Shown piece by piece: positions 55,015 to 64,000 of a stretch of DNA of 64,000 nucleotides. The stretch spans positions 28,189,730-28,253,729 of the forward strand of contig OY997592.1 of NCBI GenBank assembly GCA_963921825.1, read 5' to 3'. The translations under genes and the position numbers were made by a program. Every line of letters begins with the position of its first letter. Positions within the stretch are counted from its first letter, which is position 1. This stretch comes from Erodium maritimum. Taxonomy: Eukaryota; Streptophyta; Magnoliopsida; Geraniales; Geraniaceae. The notes beneath the pieces were generated by a model. It had not been told where the DNA came from and did not search any database. It saw only the letters and a program-made list of their open reading frames with translations.

Positions 55015-56701
55015 TGTTAGTCTTAGTGCTCGTAGTTCAATCCTAAATGTCCAAATGTACAAATCATCGTTAGCAATAAAATTAAAGCGGCTTTATATTA
55101 CTTATGTGTTGGAGTAATATATCGATGTGTGCTCTGATCTATGCCCACCATGCGAATAGAACCATAGATCAAGATAGAACACACTCGATGGGTCCCTAGT
55201 CAACAAAGCTTCACTAGAAGCGACTAGTATGAAAGATGGCTCTTTATGGCTTACGTTCTGTTAGTCATTGGAATGGGATTCCGGAGTCTGATCATAGATA
55301 TCATGTGGGACATGATATTGGACGACCCGCCCTGAATATGTGCCATAGATTAAGTCATGAACATATTCAGTGTCGTAGCTTGTCATGTATCCTTAGACCA
55401 AGGAGTCTTTGTGATTGCTATGTAGTCAACAACTGAGTTTGACCTGAGCCTAACGTTGTCCGTAATAGGGCTTCCATAACGGCCAGGATTGGCTTGGGGA
55501 CGGGCTACATGAGTGACACGAAAGGCGGCTAAGGGATTTATCCCTCATACTGAGGTATGGGAAAGATATCGGTTCTCGGCCGCTTGATCGAGAGTGACTG
55601 AAAGAATAGCATGGCCATGCACATGATACTGGGTATCATATCTTCAGTCATCTCACATATCAAGGAACGGTGATTGAGAATAATAAGGATGACGGCTCTA
55701 TGCCTTATCTCAATCAGGATATCGGAGATAAAAGGATAATGACAGGGATGACGGAAAGGTTAGAATCGACAGGGTCGATTCGTTATGCAGTGTCAGGCAA
55801 TACTAAAGTCTCGTTAGTTGCCACTTAAATAGGATCAAGTAAAATGGGATTTTACGTTGATCTATTGACATGCATAAACCTAAGGGTCACACCAGAGGAT
55901 GAAACTCATTGACACATTTATGGAGAATGGCCAAAAGGGAGTTGTCTCGGGACATGACCAAAATTGGGTTTTGGGTCATGTGCTCGTAAGTGAATAGGAC
56001 TTTACGGATCGAGACAAGGCTTGGAGTCTTGGGATTGATCGCGTCGGATAATGTTGGACATTTCCGGTATGGAAGGCTTGGAGGCGATGAGCGAATCACG
56101 GGACCTCGTTGGAAATGGCCACAGGCCATGTTCCAAGAGGCCCATGAAAGGCCCATGCAACCAAGGCCCATGGAACTAATTAATCAAGTCTTGATTAATT
56201 AGTACTAAGCAGGCAAGACAGGGATTAAGGTGTTGGTGATTCACCACCTAACCCAATCTTGTCTTGCCATACTTTGTCCTATTTACACCTTACTTGACAT
56301 CATACTTGTCCCATGCCTTTAGTTGGACAAGTATGAGTTTTGTTATGTTTAAGTCATCTTTTTTCAACATAACAAACACAAGACAAGAATAGGAAACACA
56401 ACTTCTCTCTCCCTTCCCTTGGAATTTCGGGTTTGGCAAGCTCCCACCTCCATGTTTGTGTTCTTGAGTCCTCAAAGAGAAGAACTACGTGGCTTTGATT
56501 CCCATGTGGATACATAGCCGTCTTGGAGACTCAAGCCAATCATTCGTTAACCGGTGTTCTTGTTTTGGTAAGAAATAGTGCTTAATTTTTCTCTTGTGAA
56601 TCCATTCTTTGTTAGTTGTTTCATGGTTTAATCGTCTCTTGGTTTTCATTGATTTTCCGCTGCGAGTTGGTTTATCTCCAACCCTACCTCGAGACCCAAC
56701 A
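55015..56701 (+). repeat. 5' LTR of copia A (1,687 bp)
   Basis: TGTTAGTCTTAGTGCTCG...CTCGAGACCCAACA. Contains a near-central perfect palindrome (arms ACTAATTAATCAAG and its complement, one-base spacer) at about 56175-56203, present in all family LTRs. Open frames of 66 and 70 codons (sense) and 94 codons (antisense) recur in the copies but lack protein support. Confidence 0.95.
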
Positions 56702-56702
56702 G

Positions 56703-56714
56703 TGGTATCAGAGC
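56703..56714 (+). other. Primer-binding site of copia A
   Basis: TGGTATCAGAGC one base after the LTR, complementary to initiator-methionine tRNA. Confidence 0.93.
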
Positions 56715-58257
56715 CGTGCTACCTTCGGGATTCACAAGACCGTGTTCAAAGTTTCGGTTTTGCTTGAAAGTTTCGTTTTTGGCATGTTGTTTTGCTAAAT
56801 TGTTTGATAACATGTTTTAAATTCTTGTTTATGGATTTAATGCATGTAAAATGAAATTTTGAAAATTATTTCAAATTTGGAAATTTTTAAAAAAAATTGA
56901 TTTTTCGGGTCTCGGGAGCGGGACTCTCGGGGAGCCGAAACCGGGACCGAACGGGGCTCCGTTGGACGGAGCTAGGCCAAGCATGACCATTGGATGGTTG
57001 ATATGCCAAGGCTAAACCGTTTTGTTAGTTATGACGAGTTTGGAACCGCCATGACGAACTCGAAGATCAAATGTTCAAAAGTTTCATTTTTGAACGGTTT
57101 CGATAAACCGAGCATCAAAAAATTTCGAGACTTGGCTATTAATTAAAACCGGAAAATCACATGATGTTTGATAACATGCTTGTTTGATAACACGATGTGT
57201 GATGTGATGTTGGCATGGTGTACATAATAGCCCCGAGCTCGATTTAATTATTTATCGCTTTTCACGGCCTGCGAGCCGTTAGAGTTAGCGTGTAATTATT
57301 CTTTCAAGGTGTGGTCGTCGAACCACTTGTTTGTAATATTTATTTATTCCCGACCTGCGAGTCGTGTATTAAATTGTAATATTTTACTCAAGACGAAGAA
57401 AGGGCGAAAAGGTCATTTGGTGGCTTTTCGGGTGTTGGCATCAGCTTGGAGTCGGTGGAGCTCAAGAAGCTAGTGGGAGTTAGTTTAGGGGGCTATTATG
57501 TGCACATTTATCGCTTTATGCTTGGTTTAGTTTATGCATGATTAATTCTATGTGTTTTAGAATTGCATGCTTAACTTTATTTACCGAGCATATCACCTCA
57601 CATGCAAAGATAAAATTGGAATTTTAATCCTTGTGTGTGAACCCTTAGAACCGTCATTACATTGGATGTAGTTGACGGGTTCAAAGGAAGAATTACATTG
57701 GATGTAATTTGAGGCATCATTGCATTTGGAATGTAGTTGATGTGCTCATCGCATCTAGGATGTGCCAAAGTTTTGAACACAACTGGACAAGTAAAAGCGG
57801 GTCATGTCCGATACCTCCCAATCATCAACACCTTACTACCTCCCCGTCCTATGGGTGTCGTGCGCATTAGCGGAGCATCCATAGGGAAGCGGGGTAGTAG
57901 GTTTGGACGACATATGTGGGTGTCGTGCGCATTAGCGGAGCACCTACATAGTGACGGGCCATAGTTGAAAATTGGTGGACCCGACTACGATTCTCAGCCT
58001 GAGGTTGAGCTAGGGTAACAGATAGGGTAAGTTGTGTACATAAGTGCATACCCTAGCCAAGAGTCACATTGGATGTGATTGGATGGAGTCCTACCTACAT
58101 AGCTCGATTAAGTGGTGAGCATTAGTTCAGCTTAATCGAGTGAATCAAGGATCTTGGTTTCAGATTCTAAAGGTTTAGAATTGATTGTTGGTGTTTAAGC
58201 TTGATCTTCATAGAATTTATTCAGTTTACTTATTGAATTTTATCTGTTGTAGATCAA
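56715..58257 (+). other. Long 5' leader of copia A
   Basis: About 1.5 kb of untranslated leader. It has a 26-bp direct repeat (beginning TGGGTGTCGTGCGCATTAGC at 57852 and 57917, 65 bp apart) and several ATTACATTGGATGTA-type words between 57650 and 58080. Both are kept in the D1 leader. Their position suits RNA packaging or dimerisation signals, which is inference only. Confidence 0.7.
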
Positions 58258-58620
58258 ATGGCAAATTCAGCGAACATTAATAGTTTATCATTAAAAACCA
58301 TTCTTGACAGGGTCAAGCTAAATGGGACAAACTATTTGGACTGGTATAGAATTTTGAGGATAGTCCTCAAGTATGAACGCAAAGAATATGTCCTTGACAA
58401 GGCTGTCTCTAAGACCATATCAGAGTTACATGAAGTGTCATTAACTGCTGAGAAGAATATCTCAGGGATCTGGGATCCAAGGATATTCTGATGGTCATCA
58501 AGGGAATTGGAAGTGGCAAGGGCTGGGCCCATACGCACTTGGCCGGAAAGATGAGACACCTGAGAATGTCTGCTTCTACTGCCAACAACCTGGTCATTGG
58601 AACCGGGATTACAGGAAGTT
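58258..58620 (+). pseudogene. Truncated gag of copia A
   Basis: Starts MANSANINSLSLKTILDRVK (a typical TNT1-like gag N-terminus) through NYLDWYRILRIVLKYERKEY, then joins directly to the gag C-terminal words TISELHEVSLTAEKNI, so most of the capsid domain (roughly a hundred residues or more) is missing. A frameshift gives a stop at 58489-58491. The zinc knuckle at 58571-58612 reads CFYCQQPGHWNRDY: the fourth ligand is Tyr instead of Cys. D1 has the same internal joint and the same Tyr. Confidence 0.85.
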
Positions 58621-58632
58621 CACGGCTGATCT

Positions 58633-58770
58633 GAAGAAGGGCAGTGGGACTGCGCCTTCATCAAATAGCCTGGATGATCTGAAGAAGGGCAGTAGGACTG
58701 CGCCTTCATCAGGAAACCTGGATGATCTAAGGACGGGCGGTGGGACCGTGCCTTCATTCGGTATTAACTC
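58633..58770 (+). repeat. 48-bp (16-residue) tandem repeat between gag and protease
   Basis: Three units, starting at 58633, 58681 and 58729, each coding for a DLKKGSGTAPSS-like linker. D1 has the same three units in reverse near 11620-11750. Confidence 0.85.
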
Positions 58771-59675
58771 TATAGAGCTACATCTCTCTACTTCCAAAGA
58801 TTCATGCGTATTAGATACCATGACTGAATCTCACACATGCACTAATATATGGTGGCTGAAAGTAGGAGAGATTTGGAATGCACGAAATGGACCTCATAGT
58901 TGTGGCAACTGCTGTAGGATCCATGAGTCTTGCTTTGCCAAGAGGTCTTGTCTTAGTATTGTATAATGTATATTGCATACCTACTTTTAGTAGGAATATT
59001 ATATCTGTATCCGTGTTTGACAAGGAAGGATATAATGTTAATATTGGAAATGGAGTTTTCAATGTTCTATGCAATGATATGTTTTATACCAGTACTGACA
59101 TGGTTGGAGGATTGTACATATTAGATATGGGTAACAATGCCTCAAGTTCTATATATTCTGTTAATACCAAGAGGTCTAAATCCAACGATTTAAACCTAAC
59201 TCTGTTATGGTACTGTCATTTGGGTCGCATAAACAAAAAGCGCCTATCAGCACTTCAGAAGTGCGGGCTTTCAGGTTCATTCGAATTCCATTCGATCGAT
59301 AGGTGCAAGGTTTGTTTGATGGGCAAAATGACTAAAGTGCCCTTTATCGATCGCGATGAAAGGGCGGGTGAATTATTGGGGCTGATACACTCGAATGTGT
59401 GTAGACCAATAAGTTCACTTGCCAGGAGGGGTTTTAGCTATTTTATCACATTTACTGATGATTACAGTAAATATGGTTATGTCTATTCGGTGAGACATAA
59501 GTCTGAAGCTTTTGATAAATTCAAAGAGTTTAAGACTATAGTAGAAAACCAGCTCGACAAAGGTATTAAGGCACTTCGATTGGATCGAGGTGGAAAATAC
59601 TTGACCACAGAGTTATTAGATCATCTAAAAGAGAATGGGATCCTTTTGGAATGGACTCCTCCTAGGTCACTGTAG
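58771..59675 (+). pseudogene. Protease and integrase of copia A
   Basis: The protease active site, normally DTGC, reads DTMT (58813-58824) after STSKDSCVL, so it is dead. The frame 58878-59675 (265 codons) covers pre-integrase (YNVYCIPTFSRNIISVSV) and integrase. In the HHCC zinc site LLWYCHLGRI both His positions are replaced. The first catalytic Asp is Asn (IHSNVCRP, codon 59394-59396), the second is kept (LRLDRGGKY). The frame ends before the catalytic Glu. D1 shares the Asn and the Arg changes. Confidence 0.87.
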
Positions 59676-60213
59676 TTGAAAGGTGTAGCCAAACGGAGAA
59701 ATCGGACATTGTTAGACAGTGGTCTGTTCCATGATTAGTTGGACTGATCTCCCAATCTCTTTTAGGGGTTTTGCTCTAGAGACGACCGCATTCATATTGA
59801 ATCGGGATTCGACGAATGGTGTGGAAGGGACACCATTTTAAAAATGGTACGGGATGATGCCCGCTTTGTCCTTCCTAAAGATTTGTGGTTGCGAGGCTTA
59901 TGTGAAACATTTGGTTTCGACTAAGCTCGAACCAAGATCTGAGATATGCACCTTTGTGTGGTATCCCAAAGCAACAAGGGGATACTATTTCTACAATCCC
60001 AGTGAGAACATGGTGTTCGTCGCTTGGGGTGGGGTCTTTATGGAAAAGAAGTTTTGTTTCCAAAGACGTCATTGGGAGAGGACTGTGCATTTCTAAGAAA
60101 TTCAGGATGGTACAGATCTGTCTAAACCAATTGACAACCCAGTAGAAAGGAGCCAGAGATTGTCGTAGAGTGAGAACCAATTCCTGTTACAATTCCGGAA
60201 GGTCCAAGGCGAT
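59676..60213 (+). pseudogene. Integrase C-terminal region of copia A
   Basis: The frame 59854-60096 holds LSFLKICGCEAYVKHLVSTK and YPKATRGYYFYNPSENMV, the segment between integrase and RT. Before and after it, short matching pieces appear in other frames, showing several small deletions. Confidence 0.75.
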
Positions 60214-61078
60214 TTGAAAGGGTCAATCTTCCACCTCCAAGATATGGTATCCGGAGGTGACAATGAAGTCATGGTGGATCACGATGATCCAGCCACCTTT
60301 CAAGAAGTCGTGGATGGGCCCGACTCTGAGTTATGGCTGGGAGCCATGAGGGAGGAAATGCAATCCATGTCGGACAACCGAGTCTGGGAACCGGTTGATC
60401 CCATCAATGGTGTGAGGACCATCGGATGCAAATGGATCTTCAAGGTGAAGATGGACATGGACGGCAACCCTCTGACCTACAAAGCTCAACTGGTGGCGAA
60501 AGGTTATAGGCAGATCCAATGGATTGACTATGAGGAAACCTTCTCCCTAGTGGCTATGGTCAAAATCGATCCAAGTTCATCTTGACATAACTGCGTATCA
60601 TAATTACGAGATATGGAAAGTGGATGTCAAAACCGCTTTCCTAAATGGAAATTTGACTGAGTACGTTTGTATGTCTCGGCCCAAAGGTTTTGACGATCCG
60701 AAGAATAAGGGAAAGATTTATAAGTTATTGAAATCCATTTATGGATTGAAACGAACTTCTCGGAGTTGGATCCTTCGTTTTGATGAAGCTGTAATTGGAT
60801 TTGGCTTAATCAAGAACGAGGATGAATCTTGTGTTTATAAGAAGGCTAGTGGGAGCAAGATTACCTTTCTGGTTCTCATTGAAAACAATATCTCAACCTT
60901 GCACGAGACTAAAGCTTGGTTGAGGAAGTGTTTTTCAATAAAGGACTTAGGCGATGCTTCTTATATCTTATGGATTAAGATATGTAGATATCGCACCAAG
61001 AGGGTCTTGGATTTAAGTCAGGGAACCTATGTGAACAAGGCATTGAGTAGGTTCTTAATGCTCGATTCAAAGAAATGA
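60214..61078 (+). pseudogene. Reverse transcriptase of copia A, YVDD deleted
   Basis: First frame 60214-60585: LWLGAMREEMQSMSDNRVWE, GCKWIFKVKMDMDGNPLTYK, WIDYEETFSLVAM. One extra A in CAAAATCG (near 60562) breaks it; skipping it gives TAYHNYEIWKVDVKTAFLNG into the second frame, 60620-61078. There FLVL is followed at once by IENNISTL, while relatives have YVDDILL in between, so the catalytic aspartates are deleted in frame (about 60873-60885). The rest (SRSWILRFDEAVIGFGLIKN, then KDLGDASYILWIKIC) is well preserved. Confidence 0.9.
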
Positions 61079-61776
61079 CTCTTACCCACTAGTCATGGCA
61101 TTCATCTCAGCAAGACTCAGTGTCCTAAGACACCTGATGAGCTGAAAAGGATGATGAGAATCCTGTGCGCCTGGGGGCAGGATCAATCATATATGTCATG
61201 ACATGTATGAGACTGGACGTCTCGTGAGCCTTATGTTGTACCAGTAGACATCAGTCTAACCCGGTGGAAAGATGATGTTGAACTAGTCGTCGAAGGATGA
61301 GTAGACGGTAGTTTTCCAAGACAAATCCAGATGACTTTAGAAGTCAGTCAGGATATGTGTTTATGATGAATGGAAGAGCTTTAGCTGGGAGAGCGTAAAG
61401 CAAGATACCATAGCCGAATCTACGACAGGGGCCAAGTACATGGATGCTGCAGAGGCAGCTAAGGAGGCTATGTGGATTTGGAAATTCACGGCAGGGTTGG
61501 GTGTAATTAAAAATCCGTCCAGCCCGGTGAATCCATTTTGCGACAACACAAGGGCCATTGCGCAAGCTAAAAGCCCAAATCGCATAACAAATCCAAACAT
61601 GTACTACGGCGTATCCACCTAATCAGAGAAATACTGAACTGAGGTTAAGTGAAGATAACATATATTGCAATAGATGATAACATAGCCAACCCATTGACTA
61701 AGGCAGTGTCGCTGCCTAAACATGTTAGACATGTAAAGTCGATGGGGGGACATATTGGAGTTTAGATTGGAACTAG
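61079..61776 (+). pseudogene. RNase H region of copia A
   Basis: Pieces in shifted frames: HGIHLSKTQCPKTPDELKRM, SQSGYVFMLNG-like words, then TGAKYMDAAEAAKEAMWIWK and CDNTRAIAQAKSPNRITNPN, and finally ANPLTKAVSLPKHVRHVKSM before the purine tract. Several stops; part of the middle is deleted. Confidence 0.75.
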
Positions 61777-61790
61777 GGCAAGTGGGAGAT
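61777..61790 (+). other. Polypurine tract of copia A
   Basis: GGCAAGTGGGAGAT directly precedes the 3' LTR. Confidence 0.85.
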
Positions 61791-63477
61791 TGTCAGTCTT
61801 AGTGCTCGTAGTTCAATCCTAAATGTCCAAATGTACAAATCATCGTTAGCAATAAAATTAAAGCGGCTTTATATTACTTATGTGTTGGAGTAATATATCG
61901 ATGTGTGCTCTGATCTATGCCCACCATGCGAATAGAACCATAGATCAAGATAGAACACACTCGATGGGTCCCTAGTCAACAAAGCTTCACTAGAAGCGAC
62001 TAGTATGAAAGATGGCTCTTTATGGCTTACGTTCTGTTAGTCATTGGAATGGGATTCCGGAGTCTGATCATAGATATCATGTGGGACATGATATTGGACG
62101 ACCCGCCCTGAATATGTGCCATAGATTAAGTCATGAACATATTCAGTGTCGTAGCTTGTCATGTATCCTTAAACCAAGGAGTCTTTGTGATTGCTATGTA
62201 GTCAACAACTGAGTTTGACCTGAGCCTAACGTTGTCCGTAACAGGGCTTCCATAACGGCCAGGATTGGCTTGGGGACGGGCTACATGAGTGACACGAAAG
62301 GCGGCTAAGGGATTTATCCCTCATACTGAGGTATGGGAAAGATATCGGTTCTCGGCCGCTTGATCGAGAGTGACTGAAAGAATAGCATGGCCATGCACAT
62401 GATACTGGGTATCATATCTTCAGTCATCTCACATATCAAGGAACGGTGATTGAGAATAATAAGGATGACGGCTCTATGCCTTATCTCAATCAGGATATCG
62501 GAGATAAAAGGATAATGACAGGGATGACGGAAAGGTTAGAATCGACAGGGTCGATTCGTTATGCAGTGTCAGGCAATACTAAAGTCTCGTTAGTTGCCAC
62601 TTAAATAGGATCAAGTAAAATGGGATTTTACGTTGATCTATTGACATGCATAAACCTAAGGGTCACACCAAAGGATGAAACTCATTGACACATTTATGGA
62701 GAATGGCCAAAAGGGAGTTGTCTCGGGACATGACCAAAACTGGGTTTTGGGTCATGTGCCCGTAAGTGAATAGGACTTTACGGATCGAGACAAGGCTTGG
62801 AGTCTTGGGATTGATCGCGTCGGATAATGTTGGACATTTCCGGTATGGAAGGCTTGGAGGCGATGAGCGAATCATGGGACCTCGTTGGAAATGGCCACGG
62901 GCCATGTTCCAAGAGGCCCATGAAAGGCCCATGCAACCAAGGCCCATGGAACTAATTAATCAAGTCTTGATTAATTAGTACTAAGCAAGCAAGACAAGGA
63001 TTAAGGTGTTGGTGATTCACCACCTAACCCAATCTTGTCTTGCCATACTTTGTCCTATTTACACCTTACTTGACATCATACTTGTCCCATGCCTTTAGTT
63101 GGACAAGTATGGGTTTTGTTATGTTTAAGTCATCTTTTTTCAACATAACAAACACAAGACAAGAATAGGAAACACAACTTCTCTCTCCCTTCCCTTGGAA
63201 TTTCGGGTTTGGCAAGCTCCCACCTCCATGTTTGTGTTCTTGAGTCCTCAAAGAGAAGAACTACGTGGCTTTGATTCCCATGTGGATACGTAGGCATCTT
63301 TGAGACTCAAGCCAATCATTCGTTAACCGGTGTTCTTGTTTTGGTAAGAAATAGTGCTGAATTTTTCTCTTGTGAATCCATTCTTTGTTAGTTGTTTCAT
63401 GGTTTAATCGTCTCTTGGTTTTCATTGATTTTCCGCTGCGAGTTGGTTCATCTCCAACCCTACCTAGAGACCCAACA
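61791..63477 (+). repeat. 3' LTR of copia A (1,687 bp)
   Basis: TGTCAGTCTTAGTGCTCG...CTAGAGACCCAACA. The same length as the 5' LTR; differences include T-to-C in the first few bases and C-to-A in CTCGAG near the end. Confidence 0.95.
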
Positions 63478-63482
63478 CCCTT

Positions 63483-64000
63483 GTCGCCCATCATGGCAAG
63501 GAAATTACATAAACAACATCATATCTCCTCGCCCCAATCACCGGCCATCTTCTCGCGTCCCGTCTTACCCGTCATGGACTCCACCACCATGGCATACTTC
63601 TTGGACACCACCTTCATGTCCGTACCCAACTCAGCAAGGTTGGGCATCACCTTGGCCTATGTATCAACCAACCACATCACCACCGCCTCACTCAAGTTCA
63701 CATTCATTAATTGGCCTAGCACATACTGTTGGTTCCAATGATCTTGAACCAACAACCTTCGGTCATGGCTCCTCTACTTCTTTGGTTGCTCCAAATGACA
63801 TCTCAAATTGGTACATGGACTCAACAGCTATGTCCTACCTCACCTCGGACTCAGGTAACCTTTCCCCACCTCTCAATACTAGTAGTATTCACTCCATATA
63901 TGTGGGTAATGGTATGACTATACCGGTTCACGGCTCGGGTACGACTAATATATCTCTCCCTCACCGTCCTTTGTATCTCAACCAAGTCCCACACACACCT
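63483..64000 (+). pseudogene. Copia element B, gag end and protease, continuing past the window
   Basis: Continuation of element B after the second CCCTT. From about 63770 the frame reads APNDISNWYMDSTAMSYLTS then GNLSPPLNTSSIHSIYVGNG and ISLPHRPLYLNQVPHTP, the copia protease region just before the pre-integrase domain. The active-site triplet, DSG in relatives, is DST here, and the following AT-H is AM-Y, so it is probably inactive. Integrase and RT would lie beyond 64000. Confidence 0.8.

Larger units (their letters stand above)
55015..63477 (+). mobile_element. Ty1/copia element A, structurally complete (8,463 bp), coding-dead
   Basis: Two LTRs of exactly 1,687 bp, primer site, leader, gag, protease, integrase, RT, RNase H and purine tract in copia order, flanked by CCCTT (55010-55014 and 63478-63482). 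I count roughly 15-17 differences between the LTRs by eye, about 1%, so it is a fairly recent insertion into element B. All main enzymes carry disabling lesions, described in the entries below, several of which are shared with D1 and D2. Confidence 0.95.

Overview
This is a stretch of nuclear genome from a flowering plant, most likely a eudicot. Evidence: two intact plant-type genes (an intronless cytochrome b561/DOMON protein and a spliced hnRNP1-like RNA-binding protein), a mitochondrial-type D-lactate dehydrogenase pseudogene, and a dense nest of LTR retrotransposons, L1-type LINEs, hAT, PIF/Harbinger and fold-back elements typical of plants. There is no sign of operons, CRISPR, tRNA or rRNA genes.

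Layout. 1-90: possible minus-strand gene start cut by the window edge. 91-1290: AT-rich intergenic DNA. 1299-2470: end of a chromodomain Ty3/gypsy element with one LTR. 3.0-3.95 kb: weak LINE tail. 5.1-5.7 kb: D-lactate dehydrogenase pseudogene. 5.7-6.9 kb: PIF/Harbinger element with a decayed Myb-like ORF. 6.9-22.8 kb: minus-strand Ty1/copia copies (D1, D2) of one family, carrying a Ty3/gypsy solo LTR (12086-14919) and a gypsy LTR with primer site (17702-20789). 22.8-24.85 kb: LINE 3' half interrupted by a 1,091-bp hAT element. 25256-26470: the cytochrome b561/DOMON gene. 26.5-27.4 kb: diverged repeats. 27.4-31.64 kb: Tat/Athila-like LTR split by a solo LTR (28108-30850). 31774-40664: complete-by-structure Ty3/gypsy element with 3-kb LTRs but no reverse transcriptase. 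41.4-43.26 kb: decayed RRM-encoding LINE-like sequence. 43.2-43.6 kb: fold-back MITE. 44741-47364: hnRNP1-like gene, minus strand. 48451-49022: small hAT. 49.17-50.6 kb: a second copy of the fold-back element, itself split by a LINE-like insertion and cut by copia DNA. 50.6-64 kb: plus-strand copia nest, in which element A (55015-63477) sits inside the gag-protease region of an unrelated copia element B.

The genes do not form a pathway together; the window is two ordinary housekeeping-type genes in a sea of nested transposons. Seven insertions can be closed by short target duplications read directly from the sequence: CCCTT, CTCCC, GTTTT, AATAC, AAAAACAT, CTCGTTC and an imperfect 14-bp pair. 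The most notable signal is the main copia family (A, A', D1, D2). Copies on opposite strands share the same lethal lesions: a shortened gag, a zinc knuckle missing its last cysteine, an integrase Asp-to-Asn change, and an in-frame loss of the reverse-transcriptase YVDD motif. This suggests that a coding-dead lineage spread using proteins supplied by other elements.
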